Shown piece after piece: positions 10,674 through 23,005 of a stretch of DNA of 64,000 nt. A program made the position numbers and the translations under genes. The notes under the pieces were generated by a model. It worked only from the letters and a program-made list of their open reading frames with translations. It was not told where the DNA came from and did no database searches. The stretch's first letter is position 1, and each line of letters starts with the position of its first letter. Origin of the DNA: Polydactylus sextarius (taxonomy: Eukaryota; Chordata; Actinopteri; Polynemidae); NCBI GenBank assembly GCA_016801845.1, contig CM028911.1, positions 8,230,885 to 8,294,884 of the forward strand. The letters are read 5' to 3'.

Positions 10674-11089
10674 GACATCGTGTGTATATTTGTGGTTACG
10701 CTTAAGACCAATACTCCATGGCTGTGCTGCACATGTCTACTGAGAATGTGACAGTCTGTCTTGTGATGTATCTAGCGGCTACTGATCTCTTGTTTTCTAT
10801 TGACTCAGTTTGAATCTGCTACAGGAAGTATTTTTCAGGAGAACAGTGAGAGAGCTCTTTGCTGCAAACAGACCTTCAAGTCCATCAATAAAGAGAAAGA
10901 GAGACCTGAGGAGAAACAGCAATGAAACAGAAAACCCATGTGGCTTCCAGAGGTACCTGCTACAACAAAGATGTTTGCAACAAATGTAAAAATCCACTTT
11001 TCACCCTGCAGAAGAATTCTGAAGAGAAACACGTGTTTAATCAATAATTTTTATCATTAATTGGATTCTAGCATAATAATCTCATGCTT

Positions 11090-11480
11090 CTACAAATACA
11101 ATTATATGGATTAGGTAAGAAGACATAATCGCCTGTTCAATCCTCATTACGCTGGTGATTAATCCAGGCTGATTACCTCATTTTAATTAACATAATGAAA
11201 TTCTCAAAATACCCATTCTGCAAACAGTGAGGGTGATCTTTGGTTATGTTTTGTGTCCCCAGAAAGCGGTCGTGTGTGCATGTGTGTGCAAGGCCCTGTG
11301 GTGTGTGTTCTACCTGGCTGACAGGGACGCTCTGTCGGTTGAAATTAGATTACACAATCACAAAAGTCCCAATCAAGGCTCATGCATATTTCATCCCTCC
11401 GCCTGGTTTTCATAATTACTTAATTAATTCCCAGCTCTGAAGAGATAGGCCAGCGCTAATCCCCCAGCCTCCCCTGGGGC
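11090..11480. promoter_or_regulatory. Candidate conserved non-coding regulatory block
   Basis: Seen: a low-repeat block with several homeodomain-type cores (cattttaattaacataatg near 11180; ttacttaattaattccc near 11415-11432), a CCAGGCTGATTA segment, and a GC-rich shoulder (cagcctcccctgg, 11467-11479). Inferred: the density of TAATTA sites in otherwise complex sequence is typical of developmental enhancers in vertebrate gene deserts. No coding potential. Only cross-species alignment can confirm this. Confidence 0.3.
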
Positions 11481-12219
11481 TTCCCAGGACTGCTATAGAT
11501 GTCCTGTCCCAGGATGCTGTGCAGCAAAATAGAAGGAGACATCCTGAACAGTTGTGTAGAGTAGACTGTCACCACAGAGCTAAATCTGCTCTCTTAGGAG
11601 AAATCTCTTTGCTCTTCTTCTTTTCACCGATGTAGGTTGGGATTCAGGATTGTAACTTCCTAGTAAAGCTCTCACCTGAGTGTTTCCATCCCTCAGTGAG
11701 AAATATTCAGCACACGCACCCTCTTATGTTTCCCCCCAGCACAGAAAAAAATGGATCCTGACTGGTGTGACACATGGAAAAACAGGGAGACGCACCTTCT
11801 TGCATACTTTTACAAGCAACATGTGCTCAGCCTGTTTCTGCAGCTTCCTCATCTCTTGTTTTGTCAGTGACAGTAACACGATGTCTCATGCTCTCATTTC
11901 CAACTGGAGGCAGATAAGGAAACAAAAGAGAAGCTTTTCTTATTCACTCCCACATAGTTTACATATTTGAATCCAACTCACATATCCGGCGAAACCTAAT
12001 TTAAACTCCTGTTTTGCGCTTTTCTGGACTGCTTTGATACTCACTATGTCAGCTTATGTTGTTGGAATTAATGACTTTTAAGTCTAACAGAAGAGAAATT
12101 TCTGTAAGCCATATCACAATGATTAAGCTGAATCCAGCAAGTTGCCTTGGATCTGTGGGAAAGAAAAGAGGATTCTACAGAGAAACAACAGTCACATTAA
12201 CAGTCATGACTAATGCTGA

Positions 12220-13015
12220 CACTCATAATCCGCATAGCATTAATTCCCTTTGGCTTTTAATGTAAAGTCTAATGAACCAGCCACGAGATTCCTGCCGGAC
12301 CAGGAGCTACTTAATCACTGATAAATGAATATAAGCAAACATAGCAACACTTATTTAATCACACCTCCACAGCCTCCATGGTAATGGCAAATAACATCTA
12401 TTACTGGAATTATGTTGACCCAATATGAGTGAGACCATGGCCTTTCTTCCCTTGTTCCCATTTGAAAAATGTTCTGTCACTTATTAGGCTGTAATTAGTA
12501 ATTATCTGTAGAGTCAAATAATTTCTTTTTGAGCACTTAACAGATTAATTACATGTCCACTGAGGAACAAAATCACCACTGTTGAGGCCATGTGTCAACA
12601 CTGTGCAGACGGACCGGTCACCTGCTGCTACTGTGCTGCTACTGTGCCGTGTTAGTCCTCACAGCAGGGCTCCGGTGGCCGAGAGTTTCCACAGAGAGAC
12701 AAAGTGAGAAAGCAAGCAGAGGCAGTGAGAGACCAAAGACAGATTTAAAACACTCCAATCAATCAGTGATTTGACTCACGGCTAAATCCATGTTGATAAT
12801 TAGCCAATCAGAGCAGTTTGGGCTGGTGGGAGCTGGGCAGGCGAGGTGCCTAGGGGCCCTCAGGGGACCTGAACTGTCTCTTCCCTTCATTAACTCCTCT
12901 CGTCCTCTCCCCTTGTCCGCCTGATCCTGAGAGCGGCCGGGGCTGCTGGGTAATTCAGTCTGCAGTCTCTGAGGTGACCCCGCGCCGCAGGGCTGAGGGA
13001 GCCGAGGAGACAACA
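12220..13015. promoter_or_regulatory. Candidate conserved non-coding block
   Basis: Multiple TAAT-type sites (gcattaattccc, gctgtaattagtaattatc, cagattaattacatg, gataattagccaatcag) lie in complex sequence, followed by a GC-richer half at 12800-13000. A short frame at 12592-12774 begins with a Leu/Cys-rich stretch resembling a signal peptide (HLLLLCCYCAVLVL), but it has no start context, splice support or continuation, so I treat it as chance. Enhancer-like by composition only. Confidence 0.28.
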
Positions 13016-13237
13016 CTTCTTTTTAACCTCTCTCTGACTCCCTTTCTCTCTGTTTCCAGGACCACTACTGCTGCCTGTTGTTAGCTCTTTGTTACCAGGG
13101 TTGTGTTCAAATGGTCTAAATACCATGACCTTTTTATTTTTTCTTGACCTTCCATCCAGTCTTTAGATATGGAGGTCAAAGAAAAAAGAATGTAGCTTTT
13201 CTCTTTTGTATTTTTATCTTCCTTCTTCTCTTTCTGC

Positions 13238-13268
<31 letters not shown>

Positions 13269-13269
13269 C
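13238..13269. repeat. (CTGT)n tetranucleotide run
   Basis: Eight CTGT units with one CTGTTTGT irregularity. Confidence 0.85.
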
Positions 13270-13534
13270 AGAAATGCAATTTCCTTCCATCTCACTGTTT
13301 GCAGCTCTTTATGGGCTCTTTATTGCCGTTCTTAGCTGATTGCTCATATTTATTTACAACGAATGCAGTTATGGGGTAGGGATGTGAATGCAGTGGGCAT
13401 ATAAATGCAACGCTCATCTCCTTTTAGCTCATTAGAATGTATTGCATAGCTTTCATCGAAACATTTTTTTTCTCCTTTTGTCTTCATGACTGCGATTTTG
13501 CACCTCTGAGGATCCCACTTCGATGAACATGATG

Positions 13535-13559
13535 AAGCTACTGTTAGTAACAGTAGCTT
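13535..13559. repeat. 25-nt perfect inverted repeat
   Basis: AAGCTACTGTTA and its exact reverse complement are separated by a single G. The loop is too small for a microRNA precursor; it is a snap-back palindrome. Confidence 0.9.
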
Positions 13560-16500
13560 TGTTTCCACAAGACAAAAAAAAACCTAACAATCAAACTGAC
13601 ATACTTAAAAACAGCCAAAAATATGGCGGGCTTTTAAAAATGAGATACAGTCTTTAATATGTGTCAAAAACTGAGTTGTCATAACCAATTTTAATAACTG
13701 ATGTGCAGAGATCCTTGTCTCACAGAAATTCAGCCACCCACACATCCACGCACACATGCACACACAGTAATCAGCATGATTTCACATTATGGTTTTTCAC
13801 ATCATCATTAAAGCTGAGTTACAATGTGATTATTGCCTGTGACAAATGAAGAGGTTATATTCAAACTATTAAACAGCTCATAGCTTTTGATAGGAGACAT
13901 ATATGATCAGTTAAAGTGCTTGAGGCAGAGAAATGCTGTCTGTCTGTCTGTCTCTACTTTCCTTTTCTTCTCTTCTCTTGATCTTTCTCTGTAACACTAA
14001 AGATAGATATATTCATGCATTTTGAATTATGTTAATCTGTAGTTTTTGTTGCTGCAAAGAAAGAACATTTCAAACAATATCAACAACTGTTTTTTCTTAC
14101 TCATTAAAGTACAGTAAATAAGAATGCATATACACATCAACACAAAACAAGCTGGTGCACATTTTTCAAAAGTATGTTAATCTGTGGGTTTTGAAGTGCC
14201 TCACAATACAACATGAATTGAAATGATAATGCTGGAATTCACACACACTCACACACAATAGTTTTTGTTGTAGTAATGTGTAAAGGCAGCTGACCCAATG
14301 AGGGATTTTGTTTCCAAAGCTACACCAGGACACCGCAGTCTCCTTAGTGAATATATATCTATCATTATGACATCCACCCACAAAGTAGACGCACATGTGC
14401 TCGATGTGACACACACTCACTGATGACAGGTGCAGTACGCTTCAGTGAGCAGCTTTGGTAACTGACAGATTGTGGCAGGTGAGCAGGTCTAAGCAAAGCG
14501 ACGACTGTCACCTTTAATCTCCCAAATCCACATGCAAACACACACACATACACATGAATACTCCCATCACTGGAGCTACAATATTTTCTCTGCTCCACAC
14601 CCTGCATGTCAGATTGCTATCCTGTCTGCAGGGGACCTGGACTACCCCAGGGGAAACCAGAGAAGAACCGGTAACTAAACTGATCTACCTCTCCCTGAAG
14701 ACTGTTTTTCTGTTCCCCCAGTGAATACACACCCAAAGTGCTGCTGCCATCCCATCTCACCCAGCCCAGGCCCAGGCAGACTCCTGCAGGGCATGCTTTA
14801 ATGACTTCCTCTCGCCTTCCCCTCAATGCATTTAGGTGTGGCTGCCATCTAAAAGGAGTTGGGGGGGAGGATTAGCATATCAGGGATACAGATTAGTGCT
14901 TCTGTGGTGTGTACATGTACTGACAGAGGGTGGTAATCAGAAAAAAGGGCCTCCCTCCCCCCCAGCCAGAATCCTGATTTAATAGAGGAGTTCAAATGGA
15001 ACCACAGATAGAGATGCAAGGTTTCTTTATCTATTCTTCACAGGTAGCGGGAGGGACCATGTTATCTTCAGTTTTAGGCACAATGGTGAGATGTGGAGTT
15101 AGGGATTAATGCGATCAAAATGCCAGAAAGCCAAAACAGGAATAAAAAAAATAATAGTCAAAAAATGTTTGCAGTTCTGCTTGGATTTGCCCGAATTATG
15201 TCACCTATTTCATTCCAACAAAAAGACAAACTTATTTCTCTGCTAAACCCAGAACTAAATGTATCCTTTCTATCTCGTTCTCAGTGAGCTTCCTGCTGGT
15301 TGGGTTGATCTTGGCCTTTTTCCAGCTGATCCAGCGCTGTCCACTGCCACCCAGTGAGAGGCCAGAGCTCGGTGTCAGTTGCGATACAAGAGCATGACTG
15401 CTGGTGCCCTGTCTCTGCCGCAGGGCCGAAGAGCTCCTTACCCCCATAGATTTTTCATTTGTGGATCTTGCAGAATCAATGTTCTGTTTTTGCCTTCCCA
15501 GACAGGGACCATGGATCAGCATTTTCTTTCACCACTCCTTATCTCTATGTTTCTGTGTGTGTGTGTGTGTGTGTGTTTCTTATTTTACTTAACCTCTCCC
15601 TTCTCCTTCTGCCCTTAGGAAACCACATCCTCTTTTGCCATTGCTTTATCTGTCTCCTCTTCCTCGCCATACTTTCGATTTTTGCACATTTCTGCCTGAA
15701 AAGTGGTACCAGAAGTGAGAGTGTGAGACTCACATTCAATTACTGTTTTTTTAACCTAATCAGCCAACCAACAGGGTATTTAAACACAAAGGTATTTATT
15801 TATATAGACAAGCCTCTGTCTCTGGAGCTCCTTTTCATCCCAGTGAAAGTGTACAGGCAGCAGAGGGAATAGCTGAAAATTCACAGAAAGCAAGGGAAAG
15901 TAGGGCAGGAGTCCCTCTTTGACAAACTAAATTGTTTGAACCGTTCTTTAAAGCACAGCGTGGGCCAGTTACAGAGCAATGCTTCCCCACCTGTTCTCAG
16001 TTGGATAGGAGAGTGTGCTAGCAGGTATTTTTCATCACTACTAAGAGTCATTTAGGTGGATAGAAGTCACTGTAACCAACATTGCACCTCAACATGACAA
16101 TGGCCATGTAACGGGAAGTTGAGCTGAGCCTTGCCACCTTCAGGGTTTCGCTGCACACAATGCAAATGATTTCTCTCTTGTGCTCCCTCACCCCTGTGTC
16201 CGGTGGACCATTGGAAACACATAATGAGCCATATTTATCCTTTCACAGTCGCAGAGTGGGAAAAAGAATAAGTGCAGCTTTACAAAACTGCATTTATAAC
16301 ATGGGGACCCACTACAAGTTGCTGCTACTGGTCACTACACAAATGACGTCCACAACTACAAGATGGAAAAAACATAATTGCATCCTCACCACACTTTTAG
16401 ACAAACACTCCCTGCAGACATTTGGGTCAGTTAATTGGAGTTTCACTTAGTGCCAAAGCATCATCAAGTAAGGCACTGGGTTTATGTTGGCTACTGTTCA

Positions 16501-16738
16501 TATTGTGCTGCATTAGGGATTGAAAACCTCCCACACTCTGTAATTACCAGTCTCTAGACTGTTTGGTAGCACACAGTGTTTGCTAGCAAGGGAAAGAAAT
16601 GTTGGAATGAATTTAACAATTAGAAAACACTGCGTAGTTTAATAAACAGATAAGTATTTCCCAGCCTATTCAAACAGTTTAGCCGCTGTATTTTGGATTG
16701 CTGTTTATGTTTCTTGTCTCTTCAAGTACATGAGTTTA
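13560..16738. other. Non-coding stretch with minor simple repeats
   Basis: No gene recognised. It contains a short CTGT run at 13936-13953 and a (TG)12 at 15554-15577. The 137-codon frame at 15459-15872 runs through the TG repeat and is rejected as a gene. The blocks at 14600-15060 and 15290-15440 have higher GC and normal complexity but no splice-bounded coding frame that I can defend. Confidence 0.5.
15554..15577. repeat. (TG)12 microsatellite
   Basis: Pure TG dinucleotide run. Confidence 0.95.
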
Positions 16739-16777
16739 CCTAACCCTAACAGACTGAACCTTAACCCTAACCTTAAG
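16739..16777. repeat. Degenerate telomere-like CCTAAC/CTTAACC repeat
   Basis: Contains cctaaccctaac and cttaaccctaaccttaa. Short interstitial TAACCC-like patches of this kind are common in fish non-coding DNA. It is too short to mark a chromosome-fusion point. Confidence 0.6.
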
Positions 16778-19700
16778 AGCTACACCCAAACTTCATAGTA
16801 ACCTTTCAAATGCTGTAATAGAAAAATACTGAACTTCACAGAAAGTGTGGTGAAAAAAAAAGTGAAGCTGGAGTACACCTTAGTGCCAGTGGGAGTTCAG
16901 GTTTGCTAGCTACATCACTGAGGAGGTATAAACAGACAAAAGATGGGTTTGTACCATTCAAGCTTCAGGTTTTGGGACTGCAATGACAAGGTGTAAAAAC
17001 ACATTAATATATACACGCTTGTGCAACTGGTTGGAATGTATATGGTTTTGTTTTTTTTTCCCTTAAGGTGAGGCTTGGTCCACAAATCGCACCTCTCATC
17101 ACCTTCCCACAAACACAACTCCTGATTATTTTCACACCTCTGGTGACCAACCCATCATACAATATTGTCATGTCCCGGGTGTTGTATGCTACAGCCAGAT
17201 AGTATCAGTGTCCAGCATTATTTCCAAGACTCTCTTCTCCATAGCCAGGGGAAGCGTTAAGAGCAGGCTGAAAGCTGTGCAGGTCTAGTTTCACCTTCTC
17301 ATTCTGCCTCCTCCACCACATATTAAATCCCACCCACTCCCTTAGAAAGCCAAGGGGCCATAAAAAGCAGAGCGAGAGAGAGAGGAAAGGAGGAATCATT
17401 ACGTGCAATTTATAAACCATTAAGAGCTGTATTAAAAAGCCTGCAATCTAATTCACCCAGCGGTGGGCTCCGGCAATGACGGCAGCTGAGGGGGAGAGGA
17501 GAGTTCATTTAGGGAGTGTGTTTTGGCCACTCAGAGTATGTGCGATGTTAATAGGGTCCAGGGGGTCACCCTCTGCACTAATACCCGACTCAGCAGTGGG
17601 AGGGCAGAAGAATAACATGAAGGCTAAAAAGAGAGAGAGAGAGAGATGGGAGGAGAGGGGATGGGAGAGTTGAAGAGATACGGTATTGCTCACCTATGTT
17701 ATAGATGGTCATCTGATTATATTCTGTTATGTTGTTACACAGCTGCATAGTTTAAACAAGGTTTGCTTGTGAAATAAAAGTCAAAATTTGCCTTGTCTGA
17801 CCCACACAGACATATTGGTGGGTCCATTATCACAACCTAATGTTGTATGGATGAGAACTATTGAAACCCAGGGAGCTGTATTTTAAAATGTAAGAGAGAA
17901 GTCAAGGTCTCTCAAGAAACACAAAATGTCAGCCTAAACTGCAGGGAAACACGACTAAGATAATTCAAAAACTTTCATATTTCCCCATTTCACATAATAG
18001 CACAGTCAAACGTTATCTTTGGTCTGAATATTTCACTCAGTAATACAGCTTCAATGAACTGCCGGAAAAAGAAGGAAACACAATATATGATACTGTCAGA
18101 CATTGTGATTTTCTTTTTAAATCTAGTTTCAAAGCTTCTCAAAGAAAAATTAAAGGGGAATATTGCCAACTGTGGCAGAGTATGGTCCAGAATTACAAAA
18201 AGCTCATGAATATCTCAGATATCTGATAAGAAAACTTTTTTCAATACCTCTGTTGAGAGGGACCTGTTTTTCTACAAATATATTTATTCAGTTCAACAAC
18301 ATTGTTCAAACTGATTTTTGTTGGACTGATTTTTTGAAAAAAACAAACAAAAAAAAAAAAAAAACAGTTAACTGGAAGCTAATATGCAAACATATTAGCC
18401 TACTAGCAGGTGTTGCGGGTACAGTTTGAATGATTTCCTGTATCTGGGTCACTTGGGTTTCGCTGCTGCTCCACCACTTTAAAAGACAAAGTCCTGAGTC
18501 TATTTAGTCCAGTGAGAGAGGTGAACATGAGTGCTGATTACAACTAAATCTTTTATGACTCTGGGATCTATTGGTCTATGAATTACTGAACACTGGACCT
18601 GTTTTTGACAAAGTTAAGAATTAAGAATACAACCAGACTGACATAAATGTGTACTAGATTGACACTGACAGCTAGAAACAAGTGTTTAAAAGAAGGTGAA
18701 ACATGGACTGTCTGGTTTTATTTTGTATTGTTATTTTTGTTTTTGATATGGACACTGGCAATAGTCCAATCCTTAGTGTTTAAAATGTCCAGAGTTTGTG
18801 CAACAATAGCTGTTGTAGCTGATGTTTTCATTTAAGGATGCAGACATGTAAGTAATGAATAAGTTACTGTTACATTTACTTAAGTTCACCACAGAGGAGT
18901 ATACTATAATACCCTATACTTCATCATTTTTGATAGCAGGTTATTGCAGTTAATTAAAATTCTCCCTCTTCTGCTCTTTTTGCTATGCTATGCGACACTA
19001 TGCCCACACGTCTAACTAAATATGTATGGACATATATAAGAATGGTGTCAGTCTTTCTCAGGATCTCATTTTCATCTAACTCTCTTGCTGTGCTTAGATT
19101 GTTCTCCAATGACCATTTAGTTTGTGCTTGGATGGATTTGCAGCTTAATAAGCACTTAAATATAAAACAGTATAGGCTACAATTGAGAACACGATGCTTC
19201 CATTTAGACAAACCAGGCTGTATTTGTCAAATAAAATGTAAACAATAAGAAATAAGACACTGGCCAAGCATTCGATGAGATCCTTGACAATTTTTGATAC
19301 GTGATACTTGCAAGGATACTATTAAAGATGTTATAAGTAGAAACATTTTACACACTTTTTCTCCTGATAAATGTAAACCAACTGGATCGGTTTTGTATCA
19401 CTGCAGTGCTGATACAATATAATGGGACCACTATAGACGTGCCTACAGTATATTGTCTTTGTAGGCAGAAGGTCAAGAGGGTCAATAACTGTGGCGTTGA
19501 GAGCGTCTGCCCGGAGCCCGAGGCCCTCCCACACCATATCACAACAACACCACAGTCAATACACTTCAAATTGAGCCCTCATGCAGAACACCGCACAAAT
19601 CGATATTCTTAAAAAGGTTACACGTCAAACTATTAAATACTTTATTGATCCATATGCGATATGTAAGGCGTATATAGAAATTCATAGATATGTTATTCCT

Positions 19701-21840
19701 GTCCTATTGCACATAAGTAAGAAGTATCTCTCATTATTTTGACTTCCTAAACTATCACATGGCAGAGTAGGTGTGGGGAAGAAGAAAATGATTTTCATTT
19801 GATTGGCCACATGTCTCTGTGTCTCGAACATCCTGTCAGAGTCACTGCCACAACTTGACAGTTTAATGTTTGACATGATTCGGTCCTATAGAGAAAACAG
19901 AAAGCAGTGAAGGTAACAGTAAACGTGGTATCTATAACTCAGCCTTTACATGAGCTGTGTTAAGAATATCTCAGAAAACAGGCTGAACACCCCATTTTGA
20001 ACCTATTCATCCCTTTTCTTACACCTGTCAACCTCTGAAGAGAAAGCTCCTCTATAGCTGAGAGGCTGAGGCATTCATACAGCATCTCTCTTGTCAAACC
20101 CAACTATCTTATAGCCTAACATTAACTTCTTTTTCACGTGACAGTCGCATGCCATTCAACTAAATAGAACAGCTGCACCAAAATCACAAAATGCACAATA
20201 AACCAGTCACAATCTGTATTAGAAAGGAAACAGGGAATTTAGAAAGATGCAAAAGGAAAAAAAAAGAAGAAAAAACAAAAAACAAAGGCAGGTGTTGTTG
20301 AGGAAGGAGAGGAGATTTTAGTTTGCAAGGTGTAAATCTGGCAAATGGGAAAGAAGGGGGAGTGGGGAAGGAAAGGGTGGCCAAGATAGATGGATGGAAT
20401 GATATTGAGTGTCAAGGTGAATGGTACAACATGCAGAAGCACAGAGAAAAATAAAAGTCAAAATAATCAGAAAAAAATAGTCAAGTATCACTGGCAGTTA
20501 TAATTGTACCAGAATGAAATGTTATTACTTAGGATAAAATATATCTTGATGATAATATGTGAGAACAAAACAGAGTGGAAGCTGAGAAATAGTTACATCA
20601 ATCATAGGTGAGAAGAAAGAGGAGTTTCTTCTATTGAAAGATGAATGGTGAATAAGAAAACTATGAGTGGCACTCAAGTTTATTACATATCGGGCCGTTA
20701 TACCTGAAGAGGTAAAGAGAAAACATCAGAACAGGGAGTAGGAGCGGGGAAAAGAGTGGGGATGCAGAAAAGTGCACGGACACTGAACAGAAATCAGTGA
20801 CCAGAGGCGGTTATGAATGCGCAGTCAATAGAGAGACAGAGAATAAGCAGGAGAGGAAAAATCGAATAGGGCAAAAGATAGAGAAAAGGGAGTGACAGTG
20901 AAGAATGGAGGCAGTTAAAGATATCTGCAGAGTGATCTGTTATTACAGAAAGAGCGAGACAAACAGCTTCTTGCTTTTTTTTACTGCGAAATAAAGACAC
21001 TCATCAATTTAAATCAGCAGGGTTCCTGGACCTCACCTTTTCTCTGTCACATGCAGGGTGGTGAAGGCGTGTTCCTCCCTCCTCTTGTCCATTCATCACG
21101 CGGAGGAAGAAGACACCCCTCCAGGGGCATCTTGGGTAATCTTGCGTGGCCGGAAATGTGGCGATGGTGAGCGGATGGCGGCAGGACCCTTTGTTATTTA
21201 CTGCTCACTTAGCCCCTCTGCACCCCGACACACACACAATTTATGAGGACAATCGTCGGGCCCGCCGCGCTCCATTGGAGCACTCCCTGATGGATGTACA
21301 TGGAGCCAGGAGAGAAGAGAGAGAGAGAGAGAGAAAAGGAGAGGAGAAAGACAAAGATTGAGGTCGGGGTGTCTTACAGTTTTCATTACTGTAAATTAAA
21401 CTACTTGTTGAGTTTCATAACAGATACAGAAAAGATATCAAAACAATGGATAATGAAGGTCATTTTGTCAGACAAACAGTACCTATCAGGTAAAAAAGTC
21501 ATTTATATGTTCATATATTGATGAGGACTTCTGTATGGCAGCTTGAATATTTCAGAGCGTACACAGGCAGTCCTATCTCTCACAAGGAGTGATGTGAACT
21601 GAGCTACCTGCTCATATGTCTTGCGAAATGCCACTGACGCACCAAATGTCACCGGAATGTCAGCAATTCCACTGTCTGTGTTTTGAGCTTTTATTTTGGT
21701 GTGTCTGTTTTAGCAGGTCTTTGCCTCCACCCCGCCGTTTCCATCCTATTTGCATGTCCCCAAACCTCACCTCTTCTTTCCTCTGTGCTCTGTGATTTTT
21801 GCGAAGGCAAAGGCAGCCAGTGTGCCGTACAGTTAAGTGT
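16778..21840. other. Non-coding stretch, no gene recognised
   Basis: Unique-looking sequence with small simple repeats: (GA)8 at 17631-17646, an A tract at 18349-18364 and (GA)n at 21313-21334. The segment 17205-17680 is GC-richer and complex but has no exon I can define. The fragment at 19635-19651 (actttattgatcc) resembles the 3' end of fish LINEs but is too short to call. A polypurine stretch covers roughly 20730-20900. Confidence 0.5.
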
Positions 21841-22110
21841 TCAATCATAACAATCCATTAGAATAATCACTGATAACAAGTCCATTTTCCTAAAAGAGAC
21901 AGGAGAGGGATTAATGAGCTTAACCCTATTTATGTCCCATCCATTTTGTGCTGTAAATCAATAATCTAGTAATAATGTTCTTCTGCGGAGCAACAGAGCC
22001 CCAAGAGCAGCATCCTCTCTCTCATCACGAGTTATTTGAGCCGTCCTGCTATCTCCTTTGTTCTCTACAAAGTTGCCATTTGGGACGCCAGGACCAAACA
22101 CATATATTTT
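21840..22110. promoter_or_regulatory. Candidate conserved non-coding block
   Basis: Complex, repeat-free sequence with closely spaced TAAT sites (attagaataatcactgataac, gggattaatgagctt, atcaataatctagtaataatg) and no coding frame. Enhancer-like composition only. It is followed directly by a long purine tract. Confidence 0.28.
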
Positions 22111-22174
22111 TAGTCTTTTCTACACAGTCTGGTGTGAAACAACACGAGGGATTGGTGAGACTCCAAGATGCAGA

Positions 22175-22330
22175 GAGTGCACAGAAGGGGAAGGGGAGGG
22201 GTGGGGGTTGAGAGGGGGGGGGAGAAAGCAAATGAGCAGAGAGGAGTGATGGGGCCGAGAGAGCAGGGGAGAACATGAAATGCATTGGGGGAGGTGAGAA
22301 GATGGAGGAGACACATGATGATGGTGAGGT
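22175..22330 (+). repeat. Long polypurine (G/A) tract
   Basis: About 150 bases of nearly continuous purines on the plus strand, including an (AGGGG)-like run and nine consecutive G residues near 22215. Such mirror-like purine tracts can form triplex DNA and give proline/serine-rich open frames on the minus strand, which are artefacts. Confidence 0.7.
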
Positions 22331-22619
22331 AGAGCATTTTACAAGACTCTTTTTAATCAAACTATCCTCCCTTTCTATAGCTGCACTTGAAGAGACAGTA
22401 CTTCTCTCTCTTCTTCTCTTCACCTTGATGTGTGGTCTTTATCTTGTTGTCTCATTTTACACATCTTTTCACTTACAATGGCACTGAAATCTAGTATTTA
22501 AACATAATTACTGAGTCAGTTCCAAAATGTATTCAGAAGATATGAGAAGAACAGGACTTAAACACAGAACAAACTAAAACACATTTTCATATGATATCGT
22601 CATTCTGTAGCAGTTTTGA

Positions 22620-23005
22620 CACTGAAGTTTGGAAGTTAAAGTCAAAAAGCTCTTTACTTAGGTCAGACATAGTTGGCAGTGAGAGGAGGCATACAAATCA
22701 GGTGAAGAGCAGGCGGGAAAAACAGGTTCAGGCAAAGGTCAGAATCAGATATGCAGGAACTAGTAAGTAGGCTGGAACATTACAGCTACACAAGTGCAAA
22801 GACAATCTGGCAAATAACTACATGAATGAAGCTGGTATATATATATATACTAACAGCGTAATGAGGCCATGAGCAACAGGTGTGCAGGTGGGTAGTGAGG
22901 CCATGTAACGCAGGTGGTGGGTACACTGAGGTAACCACAGGGCAAGTGTGACTGGCAGGCTCTGCACAGACAGGAGATGTTAATGAAAGGTAAAATCAAA
23001 AAGAG
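22620..23005. mobile_element. Decayed interspersed repeat, LTR-retrotransposon-like composition
   Basis: The run of CAGG/AGGTCAGAA words (ggttcaggcaaaggtcagaatcag, caatctggcaaataac, aacaggtgtgcaggtggg, cacagggcaagtgtgactgg) matches in style an abundant teleost repeat whose body reads as short CAGG-rich phrases ending in GTGTGAC. I recognise the style rather than an exact family. A short (TA)7 at 22836-22849 interrupts it. No coding sequence, primer-binding site or terminal duplication could be identified. Confidence 0.4.

Noticed and set aside
12592..12774. Signal-peptide-like frame (HLLLLCCYCAVLVL)
   Set aside because: A single hydrophobic stretch without continuation, splice donor or known family; lies in a candidate regulatory block.
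15459..15872. 137-codon plus frame
   Set aside because: Runs through the (TG)12 repeat, giving a Val-Cys stretch; the rest has no family resemblance.
16739..16777. Interstitial telomere marking a fusion
   Set aside because: Under 40 bases and degenerate; common background in fish DNA.
19620..19660. Possible LINE 3' end (actttattgatcc)
   Set aside because: Thirteen bases are too few; no LINE body or tail repeat is adjacent.
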